This document shows positions 54,055 through 64,000 of a DNA stretch of 64,000 bases, piece after piece. The DNA is from Thysanoteuthis rhombus (taxonomy: Eukaryota; Mollusca; Cephalopoda; Oegopsida; Thysanoteuthidae), in assembly GCA_963457665.1 (NCBI GenBank), contig OY735213.1, positions 55,134,910 to 55,198,909 of the forward strand. Direction: 5' to 3'. Under the pieces are notes generated by a model, which saw only the letters and a list, made by a program, of their open reading frames with translations, did not search any database and was not told where the DNA came from. The translations under genes and the position numbers were made by a program. The stretch's first letter is position 1. Every line of letters begins with the position of its first letter.

Positions 54055-54555
54055 AATCGTTGCATCAAAATTTGAAATCATGTAAAAAATTCAATCGAAG
54101 AATAAATATGGACAGAATAAATTCTATTTATAACATCACTGGCGTAAAATGGTGTAAAAATGCATTTAGAAACATCTGGAGAATCTAGCTGTTATTTCCA
54201 CTGGAAAACATCAAAGATAGAGTTTTAAAAAAAACATCTAGAAACATTTTGAGAATCTAGATGTTATTTCCACTGGGAAACATCCAAAATAGAGTAAAAT
54301 ACATCTAAAAACATCTAAATTCCAGAGAATCTAGGATATTGATAAAACCGTCAAAATAAAGCCCCCAAAATATCAAAAAAGCTTTTTTAAAAATTTAGTT
54401 GGTGTTTAGTATAGCACTGATGCCAATTTCAAGTCTGCAGACCACAGCATGTCCAGGAGCGCTAGAACACACAATCACACGAACACACGCACATATGAAA
54501 GAGGGATAGAAGCTTTAGCACCCCTTTGGTGGCTACGGTTGTTCAACTGCACTTG
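54055..54555 (-). mobile_element. Family B MITE with internal duplication
   Basis: The right side, GGTGGCTACGGTTGTTCAAC, is the inverted form of the family start TTGAACAACCGTAGCCACC. The left side, TTGCATCAAAATTTGAAATC, matches the inner part of the other end. Internally a block with GAGAATCTAG, TTATTTCCACTGG and AAACATCNAANATAGAGT occurs twice (about 54180-54222 and 54249-54296). This copy is therefore about 500 bp long. It is non-coding. Confidence 0.72.
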
Positions 54556-55439
54556 TGAGAAAGGTTATTTACCACATTATATTTTCTAACATAAATTATA
54601 ATCGTCCTGTTTCTGACACATTCACTGAACTTACTGCACAAGAATATTTGATACGAACCCCGGAGATTTCTTCAAGTCAATTTCAACAAGACATCGGCAG
54701 GATATGACTTTGATGATATATTTATGAAAATTCGCGGAATCTGAGGTAATTCCAAGGATATTGACTAAGATATCATCATTGCTTTCGCAAATATATTTCT
54801 GCTAATAGAGTATATTATTTTGTTGAAATAATATATTACATACGGAATGCAAAGGCAGATGATAATAATCTATATCTGTAGTTATTGATATTGTTGTTCA
54901 TTTTTGCTACCTGTGTATATTCCTGTCGTCTAATACTACCATGACGTATTTTTATGCTTCAAACTTGCGAGGTAGGAGTAATAAATGAATGGCAGTTATA
55001 GTGAAGGTTGAGTGCCTTTTGCTCCCATTCAAACATAAGCATTCTGCCTCATTCTTAATCTTTTTCATTACATCGTAAAGGTGGGTAGGTATAAGAGAAA
55101 GGATGAAAGACAAGAGCATAATGAATAATAATCAGGAAGCGTAATGGTCGTACATACAAACAAGTAGAATAATAGTATCATTTTTAAATGCGTAATGCGA
55201 CTCCTGCCTAAAGAAATATCTAGCAATTTTAACCATTTATTCACATTTTACGATTCATACCTAAATAGTGAACATAATTCGAATAAATTTTATTTTAGCA
55301 CGCAAATTGTGTTAATTAAAAACTTGAAGCAAATAATTTCCCTGATCAACCATGCGTGTCCAAATGTGAAAATTATCTTTCTCAAATAACATTTTTTCGA
55401 ACGTAAACTTTCAGTCTGTATCCTATACATACAGCTATA
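54556..55439. other. No recognised feature
   Basis: Nothing recognised. Confidence 0.45.
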
Positions 55440-55560
55440 AACAAAGCTTAGCTTAGTCTGGCACAAATCTATAGCATTGGGGCTCTAAATGACGACCGGA
55501 CTCACTGTTCACCGCTCACCGTGACCAACTTGCCAACCATTACGCTCCGGTGAGCACTCT
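55440..55560 (-). mobile_element. tRNA-derived SINE fragment (family O)
   Basis: The + strand reads AGCTTAGCTTAGTCTGGCAC, AAATCTATAGCATTGGGGCT, then GACCAACTTGCCAACCATTA and CGCTCCGGTGAGC. On the minus strand these become a tRNA-like GCGTAATGGTTGGCAAGTTG head with a GTGCCAGACTAAGCTAAGCT tail. Confidence 0.5.
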
Positions 55561-56479
55561 CTGCCCGATTAATATATTTGACACTAACGCGTGATGCTTA
55601 TTCTGAGTTATTTGAAAACCAGCTGACTTGGGTTCAGCAATATGATTCCTGGTCATTTACGTGGTGGAGATACTGAAGACAAGAATTCCAAGTTTAGTAG
55701 GTAAATAAAAAGTTCATACAATACCGGAATGAAAGGTCTATAAATATATTATAAAAGGGATAGAGCTGGTTCGCGTATCGTATTTGCAACTCGAGGAATA
55801 CACCCACCCACACACATTCATTTGTATATACCCGCCGAATACTCGTCCTACAGCAAGTATATATATTGGGTGGTGTAATGTGTTTTCTATTTGTTTCTAC
55901 GTAGTAATTTCTGATAACAATTTCGCTGATCTGCTACCCTTAATTTGGAATAATGTACTCTTCCACTTGGTTTTTGTTACATGGTTCTGTGCGTTTAGAT
56001 TATTATCGAAGATAGAAGGAACATTCTCTGTATTGCTCTAATTTTTGTGTATCTTCTGCCGAGGCGAGTGGATCAGGATTTACTGCCGAAAACGCTGTCT
56101 TTTGGAAAATATCTATATACATTGAAGCCTGAGATTCGTTCAATTGTGCGGAAACAAGAAAAGAGTAGTGAAAAAAATTAATAAGGTGCTCTTTTCCCGT
56201 CATTTTTAATATGTATCCATTGATAGCCCAACCACCACACCTGCGGAATAAAACTCAAAATCCACCCAGCGAACCATCAACAAGTTCCCAGAATGAAGCA
56301 GAGTGAATAGATTCATTTTCCTTTGAAGAAAAATTTTCCTTGTTTTTTTTCCTATTGGATATATTCTGCAATCAACTCAATAATCTTTTACAGTCTGTTC
56401 GCAATATTGATGTTGTGTCTTTAGTTTGGTACTAAGATCTGCACTTAAAGCTGTTGATAGGCACCTTGTCCCACGGACT
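55561..56479. other. No gene recognised
   Basis: Nothing recognised; open frames lack motifs. Confidence 0.45.
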
Positions 56480-56850
56480 TGAGCTTAAAGTTGTAGACAG
56501 CCGTACTGTGTTGATTCAAAGAAACGGTAGAACCCTAGAGCCAGCTCAGGCATTTATAGATGTAGGATGTTATCGTCTTGTGGTTTAACCACAGGTCAGC
56601 CTTACAATCGATACACTTCCTAAGAGGGGTGATAGACCCACATAGCTGGCTTGCATCAGCTACGCAAAGGACACTCGTGTCAAACCTGCGACCTTAGTCT
56701 TGTTCCTGTCTTTGCTACTTCGTTTGACCATATGATGCAGATCCTTGGTATAAATGTTGGGCCGACCTTGGGTATATGGTATTGCTGTGAAATACTCTCC
56801 AACAATCTTCGTTCACGAAGCAAAGCCATTCATTCATTCATGAATATATT
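56480..56850 (+). mobile_element. R4/Dong-like LINE 3' end with ATTC-type tail
   Basis: GTTGTAGACAGCCGTACTGT parallels TTGCAGACAGCCATACTGTC at 19612. The 3' region follows the same order: GGTTTAACCACAGGTCAGCC, CCTGCGACCTTAGTCTTGTT, CAATCTTCGTTCACGAAGCA, then AAGCCATTCATTCATTCATG. It is truncated at the protein C-terminus. Confidence 0.65.
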
Positions 56851-57024
56851 CTTACTGTGTACAAGGATATGCAGAATTTCCTACTGACTACGCCTACATG
56901 CAGACCTACCCGAAAATATATATAGAAAGTTATGCAACTCTTTTTGTTCGTTCTTCCATCAAGACAAATAGAAGATAGATAATGAATAGATGGTAGGAGA
57001 AACAAACGACCACACACATATGCA

Positions 57025-57028
<4 letters not shown>

Positions 57029-57098
<70 letters not shown>

Positions 57099-57132
57099 TA
57101 TATATATTGTGTGTGTGTGTGCGTGTGTGTGT
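57029..57132. repeat. (TA)n(TG)n microsatellite
   Basis: Long TA array, short break, then TG-rich run. Confidence 0.97.
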
Positions 57133-57454
57133 ATGTTTATATGATTACACAAGTTGGTATTCACAATCGAGGGTCACCTAGAACAGATCGAACTCGCTAT
57201 ACTAACAATTAACAACGCAACACACACACACACACACATACATGTATATATAATGTGTACTTGGGCAACAGTCTTTCATTAATACAAGTTTGGACAATAC
57301 TTACATCTATTGGGTCGAGACATACAATCTCTTCTGCATAAGCAAATACTTTGTGTGTGTCTACATAGGAAGATTGTGTCGGCGGTTATATATATATCAT
57401 AGGGTGGGGTTATCTACTTATATATGTACATCTTTAACTTTCATTTGACTCTTG

Positions 57455-57491
<37 letters not shown>

Positions 57492-58262
57492 ACGTGTGTG
57501 AATATTTGAAAAATCTATTATGCATAATATTTTTATTGCTTTACATATGTCAAACTCTCAATGAAGATAATTTTATGATCTCCAAACAAAGAGTGAACTT
57601 CACAAAGTAAAACAAATGTCGTACAGATGGGGGGGGGGGGCTTCTAATCCACAAATAGATTCAGCTTTCAAGGTGGGTGTCTGAAGGAGTGCGTATGGGC
57701 CTAAAAATATTCCGCAAAAAGAAAGTATATCAATATACAATGTATGTGTCACTCTTCGTGCGTCTCTCTGGAATGCCAAATGATTAAGCAGAAATATTTA
57801 TCGCACTCCACCCGTTTAGTATTGGGGTGGCGGTCAAATATTTCGAGGAGCCTTAGGTGAGGGGCGTGTATCCGCGTGTTACCGCACAGGTAAGACAGGT
57901 CACCCATAGAGACTTTAGACACGGAGGGGAATGTTGGTACCATTTCACTATTCGACATTGTTGATATTCATCTGTCACTGTTGTCAATGTAAGTATTCGG
58001 GTGTGGAAAAGTTGTTATATAAATACATATATACATATATATAATTCTTCTGAGAATAATCGGCGCGACAACGATCCGTGGCTAATGGTATTTCCTGCAT
58101 GTTTCAGATAGTTTGCCCAACCGTATCTGAAAAATCTGAAATCACATTCATCTCAAATTATGCAACGGCGGATATCTGTGCGAGTGTTACGAGAGTTGGC
58201 CCCCGAAAACACCTTAACTGCAGTTTTTGGCTGGTGATGAAAGAGCAACAGTGAATCCTCTC
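57133..58262. other. No gene; short microsatellites
   Basis: Small CA run at 57222-57240 and TA/TG run at 57456-57500. The minus-strand frame 57749-57958 has no known motif. Confidence 0.45.

Positions 58263-58312
<50 letters not shown>
58263..58312. repeat. (TA)n(TG)n microsatellite
   Basis: TA array followed by GT array. Confidence 0.95.
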
Positions 58313-58629
58313 ATGAAAAATAAAGATGTTTTTCGCTGATGGTACATTCTTTAAAATATTCACATGTCCTTTTTTACCATTTATACCCCTCTGGAATTCC
58401 AACTCCGCCCACTTTGTTGGGGGGGGGGGCTGACCCATCGTGTTACGTTATTGGTCGGTCTAGTTAGGCTGCCCTATCACATGCTATGGGGTTTAAAATG
58501 GGGGAGGAAGGCCAGATGTTTTTGTATCGAGATTGTGATAGAATTCAAAATATTTGGTTTTTCTAAATTAATTTTTTATGTTATGTTAAAAAGCAACATC
58601 CAAATCTATGATCGGTTTCTTCAATTTTA

Positions 58630-58735
58630 AAGTTGGTTCCGCTGGCTGGCTGACTGGCTGGCTGGCTGGCAGGCAGGCCGACTGACTATGTATGCATCAC
58701 GCATCCATGGAGCTAAAGGGCTGAAATTTGTAAGA
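58630..58735 (+). mobile_element. Family A MITE, left fragment with CTGG expansion
   Basis: GCTGGCTGGCTGACTGGC, GGCTGGCAGGCAGGCC, ACTATGTATGCATCACGC, CATGGAGCTAAAGGGCTGAA. It stops where a family S head begins at about 58738. Confidence 0.55.
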
Positions 58736-59726
<991 letters not shown>

Positions 59727-60048
59727 CAATCAAAAAGAGCTCTTTGGTAGATAACATTTATTGTTCGGTGATTTGATGCTCTGGTGAATAGCTGTCTGCT
59801 TAACTCAACACGTAAGCGTCCGACATAGAGCTGGCCATGAGAGAAACATGGACATGTTAAGTCAACTCCCACGACCTTGAAAGACTGCCCCTGCCTGAGC
59901 AAATTATACCCTCATTGGAAATTGTAGGCGCTTGAACTGAAATAACATATCTGTAGGGATGATGTAAAACCCTGAAATGAAAACATCATCTCCCTTGGCG
60001 AAACCAGTTATTCTATATACCAATCGAGAGAGTTTGTTTTGTTTTTTG
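59727..60048 (-). pseudogene. Helitron PIF1-like helicase, C-terminal end
   Basis: The minus strand reads RLVYRITGFAKGDDVFISGF, YIIPTDMLFQFKRLQFPMRV, a frame change, then GQSFKVVGVDLTCPCFSHGQ, LYVGRLRV, and LFTRASNHRTINVIYQRALF followed by D and a stop. In intact Helitrons this is the end of the Rep-helicase protein. The QFKRLQFP and GQSFK-V-G-DL blocks and the FSHGQLYV-SRV segment belong to the last helicase motifs; SRV appears here as LRV. A frameshift or stop between FPMRV and GQSF and the absence of upstream Rep and helicase motifs in readable form mark it as a 5'-truncated relic. Confidence 0.82.
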
Positions 60049-61411
60049 TTTTTTCGGTTATTTTTTTCAAAAAGATAGCTAAATAGCAATATCTAATGCC
60101 TATAGACGTGAACATATGATTTTTTTAAAATGATCTAAATAGCAAATGGCAAAAGATTATCTTTGTCTATCAAAATTCTTATTATCGCACGAAGCTTTTT
60201 ATAAGTAAAATTAGTCAAGAAAAAAGTTTGGTTTAATTTCTTTAAAGAATGTAATTAAAACGTAACTTTTTTCATATGAAAAATTGAGTAAAAAATATTA
60301 AGAAAATAAAAAAGAATATAATTGAAAAAATAAAACCTAGATAGCATTATGGTATAAACAAGGTGGGATTAAATTGATGAGGTAAAATATTTATGACGAT
60401 AGATATTACTTTATAACTTGATCTACTCGTTTATATCTAATCTTAACGAATTACTTAAAAAATGAAAGGATGTAGTAATATTATGGCTGATTTTATCTGA
60501 TGAGTCGTATTATTAGTAGTAGGTCTGTTTACATATGAGCAAGGGATGGCTCTTATTACTAGTGAGTGCTGATTCATTTAGAAAAAGAGAGTGAAAGTTT
60601 GTAGGAGAGCGAGGAATATTCCATGTTTCTTTCTCTCTCTTAAGTGGTCAACATAGACGATCGCAACGGAAGCATAAAATCAGTAAATGCTGTTTGCATA
60701 TACACTGGAAAAGATGCCGATATCAATGTGCAGACAGAAATGAAAGTAGAAACAATGATTTGAATAACAAAGTATGTATTTATCGAGATATTCAAAATAT
60801 AGAATGAATGATGCGATTGTAGCTCTCATTATAAAAGTAGTGAATACGTGTATACATCTTTTCTTTAAAAAAAATATAATGTTCACGTGTAACTTTAAAA
60901 AAAATATATACTTGAATAAATTCTATGATTGCTGGTATGAACAGATACATTTCTCTAATCCACGTGAGACAAAACCGAAAAGCCTTTGGACTAATTATGT
61001 TTAAAAAATGTAAGAACATATTGAAATGAATCGAAAATGCGCCAATGATGAAAAAATATTACTGGTATCAATTTTTGTTGACGATAACTTAATAAAAAAA
61101 AATAGTATTTACTAACATGAACAGGCATTTTGAGCGCATCCGTTTGCTTAGTCTGACTGGCCTCGGAATGTCAGGTCCACTCTGAACTGGAAGTGTATCA
61201 GTAAAAAAAAGAAGCTCTCGAAGTCAAAACTTCCTAAATGGAAAAGTCGGGACCCAGTTTAAATTCATAGTTACTTTAAAAGTCGAATTATCCCGTAAAA
61301 GCTTTAAAAACTCCTGCTCCCAATGTCCTCCGCCATGAAAAGATGTAACGCTAAGCAAAATTTCAGATTCTTACCTGAAAGATTGTGGCAAACAGAATGG
61401 AGCAGAAAAAA

Positions 61412-61412
<1 letters not shown>
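60049..61412. other. No gene recognised
   Basis: Very AT-rich. Further upstream Helitron motifs were not recognised on the minus strand. Short open frames only. Confidence 0.45.

Positions 61413-61495
<83 letters not shown>
61413..61495. repeat. (TA)n microsatellite
   Basis: About 82 bases of TA dinucleotide. Confidence 0.97.
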
Positions 61496-61499
<4 letters not shown>

Positions 61500-61658
61500 A
61501 AGTACAAATCTATAATTCAGTACATGATGTGGGATTGGTTTATTTCAGTACTAGATACTAAAACATTCAGTTAGAGTAGAGCTTAAAATATGATAAATTA
61601 ACTGATTCACTACCCAAACACACCGTGGAGTGTGCTTGTGCATCCAAACAATTATTTC

Positions 61659-61659
<1 letters not shown>

Positions 61660-61704
<45 letters not shown>

Positions 61705-61715
61705 GTATATATATA
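61660..61715. repeat. (TA)n(TG)n(TA)n microsatellite
   Basis: Short TA, TG and TA blocks. Confidence 0.93.
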
Positions 61716-61974
61716 TTGATTTAAATTATAAAGATAGTTTGTCGTATTCGATTTATATATGTTCTAAACTATATACAATGTAATACAAATTCTCTGCCAT
61801 TGTAATTAATATTTTGAGGTTAATGCCCTGAGGCACAGTGGTATGATTTTATTTGTTAAAAAGATAACGCGATCAGATAGGTTAGGGATCCTCCGATTTC
61901 CAATCATTTGTATCAAAATATCAAGTATGCACAAATGAAATAAATGAACGAAAGAACAGACACTAATACCGAAT

Positions 61975-62166
61975 AGGGTGGCCGAACCGATTCAATACAG
62001 CACCATGGAGTGTCCACGTCCCGCGGTTTAACTTCCTATGTCAGCCAAACTGCAAAGGGACGGCAGAACCCAACCCTATCTAGCTTGGAACAAGGTATGC
62101 TGTCTAAGATCCTACCCTCGGGGAAAACCCTCCGAATATCTTTTTTGCTAAGCTAAGCCTTTTAAT
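61975..62166 (+). mobile_element. R4/Dong-like LINE 3' non-coding fragment
   Basis: GGTTTAACTTCCTATGTCAG, ACGGCAGAACCCAACCCTAT, TACCCTCGGGGAAAACCCTC, TTTTTTGCTAAGCTAAGCC follow the general order of the 3' ends at 19612 and 56480. It directly abuts a family B MITE. Similarity is moderate. Confidence 0.45.
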
Positions 62167-62537
62167 GAACAATTGCAGCTACCAAAGGTAGCGGTGCCTT
62201 CTTATAGGTGCGTGTGTTTGTGTGTTCGAGTGCTCCTGGCCATACCGTTTTGTCTCCAGTCTTGAAAATTAGCATCGGTACTTCACTAGAACCCTTCTTA
62301 AAATGTATTTTTTGAATTTTTGCTCTTTTGACCCTTGGGGGACATATTTTGATGTGTTTATTAAATCTAGATTCTCCAGAATCTAGATGTTTTTCGATGA
62401 TTTTCCACTCTATTTCATATGTTTTCCTGTGGAAAACACCAGTGTTCCCATGAATACGATTTATTATTACCATATTTATTCTTCGATACATTTATTCTCA
62501 CATGACTTCAAATTTTGATGCTACGGTTGTTCAATTA
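62167..62537 (+). mobile_element. Family B MITE with both ends visible
   Basis: The left end is ATGAACAATTGCAGCTACCA and the right end GATGCTACGGTTGTTCAATT, so the TIR consensus TTGAACAACCGTAGC is recoverable by comparing copies. Inside are GGCCATACCGTTTTGTCTCC, TTGAAAATTAGCATCGGTAC, a palindrome CTAGATTCTCCAGAATCTAG at 62369-62388, and CACCAGTGTTCCCATGAATA. It is non-coding. Confidence 0.75.
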
Positions 62538-64000
62538 TTAACTGCGATGACAAGTTGATTTATTCATCGATATAGCATCGGAGATATTTTTCCCTGATCA
62601 GAATTCTGAATTTTGATAAATTCTTGAATTCAACTTATTATGATTATACTTTTTCAACACCAAATTTTTTTTTCATTTATTTTTTAATCTATCTTTTAAC
62701 TCTATGGGAAGCGTACTCTCTCTCTCTCTCTCTTTCAGAAACACACACCAAAAGAGAGACTGTAAGCGTAGATTTTTAATTTTCTTATTTCATATTTAAT
62801 TCAGTTGTAATATGTCACTAAATACAAGAACATAAACAGTAACTTTTTAAAAATTATGATAAAGGGGACATCAAGTTTTCTGAGCCATTAAGGTGGGTCA
62901 TGAAGCAAAAACGTTGAGAACCACTGATGTGAATAGTCTGGCAATGTTTTTCAGGTAGTTATCAAGCTTAAAATCCACGACCGACCTATATAATTCGGGG
63001 CGTATTGTAGCATATCCTTATCCAATATTTTACGATAAGACTCATAATCCAAGATTCACTTCATTCAACACAGCAGACTGATAAATACACTTCGGTGCCT
63101 ACGACCCCCATCCCAGCTCATTATTTTTTGAAAATATTTCCATCTCTTCCGTTTTTATTAGGATATCCTGCTAATTAATTTTTGAGATTCCCACTCTACT
63201 CTCTCCTCCCTAACTGTTTGTGGGGGTGGGGACACAACCATAGATTTGTCAAAATTTCCCCATCAAAAGAAAACTATCAAAAAGGAGAACTTGGATTAAC
63301 CAAGATCAATTGTATCCGCTAATAGCAGCGATTTGGAAATTTTGTACCACCAAAAGACTCTTCAGCATAATTTTTTTTTCGAAAACAAAAAAATTTTCAT
63401 GTTCCTTTAAATACTATCGTTACTTCCCATATGCCTATCCTACTCAATTATAAATCTTTCTCTAATGACACAGTTTTGTTCGGTTCCTGTTAAATCGTAT
63501 CGGCAATAGTTCCTGGCTTATTATCCGCCCCCGCTTATTAAATTGTAACTATTTCCCAACGCCATGCTTATTTTAACGAACCCCCGAGAATTAAGCACCT
63601 AAGAGTACGAATACACAGTATGGCACTCCCTCCTGCGTGTTCAAACGCTGCACCGCTGGTGGTACTCTTCACTTAAACTCCTTTTAATGTACCTAAATCA
63701 GACAAGACGATGTTAAATTCAGATTCGTTACTCTATGTCAGTTTAGACTATTTTTCAAAGCTCAAGACCTTCTGTTCTTTGACGAACTGGACGCTTGCTT
63801 TCCAATTCTTCCAGAAAAAGAGTGGATTTTTACAGGTCACATGTTCCTATGAGGCCAAATAGCTCCAGGCAAGTTAGTTTTTCTCTATGATTGCCATACC
63901 TGTTTTCAAATTATGTTTTTTGACTTACATCATTTCTTATAATCACAGAAGTCGGCAAGGTTAAACCTTTCGGCTTTCAAAAACGGATCGTCTTATTCAT
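62538..64000. other. No gene; possible hAT end at 62912
   Basis: AAAACGTTGAGAACCACTGA at 62908 matches the right end of a hAT-type element; its left partner is not clear. A CT run lies at 62718-62734. No coding signal was seen up to the window end. Confidence 0.45.

Overview
The window looks like repeat-dense, AT-rich intergenic DNA from an invertebrate animal, and I recognise no host exon in it. A cephalopod or other mollusc is my best guess. This is an inference from three things: tRNA-derived SINEs, long (TA)n arrays, and the mixture of R4/Dong-like LINEs, RTE-like LINEs, mariner relics and Helitron relics. I could not search any database.

The only long coding sequence is a 5'-truncated non-LTR retrotransposon at about 26402-28672 (+). 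It has an intact YMDD reverse transcriptase and a CCHC knuckle. A one-base frameshift separates these from a restriction-like endonuclease domain. At least ten 3'-end fragments of related elements lie around the window (5521, 6323, 19612, 25600, 26060, 43917, 44370, 46360, 56480, 61975). Several sit inside (TAA)n microsatellites, as expected for Dong-type elements. A second LINE family, RTE-like with a GAT-repeat tail, left five fragments (22510, 29404, 30680, 40320, 51370). A third left a reverse-transcriptase relic at 10430.

DNA transposons are present mostly as relics. Three Tc1/mariner transposase pseudogenes lie at 3790, 15560 and 24336. The last starts with a mariner-type terminal repeat and has lost its catalytic core. 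A Helitron helicase C-terminus is at 59727-60048 (-), and a Helitron-like 3' end is at 11343-11378. Non-autonomous inverted-repeat families are numerous. Family A (about 310-440 bp, TIR GAAACCGTC) has about twelve full or partial copies. Family B (about 350-500 bp, TIR TTGAACAACCGTAGC) has four. Family D has TIRs beginning GGGCACAGCTAACG. There are also several hAT-like elements and one singleton fold-back at 42586-43092.

The least familiar structure is a composite found three times (29045, 33827, 58736): a tRNA-like, SINE-style head enclosed by long inverted arms that end near GATCCGACAGAATGA. Other notable structures are a 53-bp minisatellite with higher-order organisation (16355-17125), a diverged direct duplication of about 330 bp at the left edge, about fifteen (TA)n arrays, strand-biased polypyrimidine and polypurine tracts, and a 200-base assembly gap at 29684-29883.

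The elements are nested and abutted. One family A copy is split by an RTE-like insertion (22378-23436), and LINE ends sit inside microsatellites. The layout is best read as layered transposon debris rather than as a set of cooperating genes.
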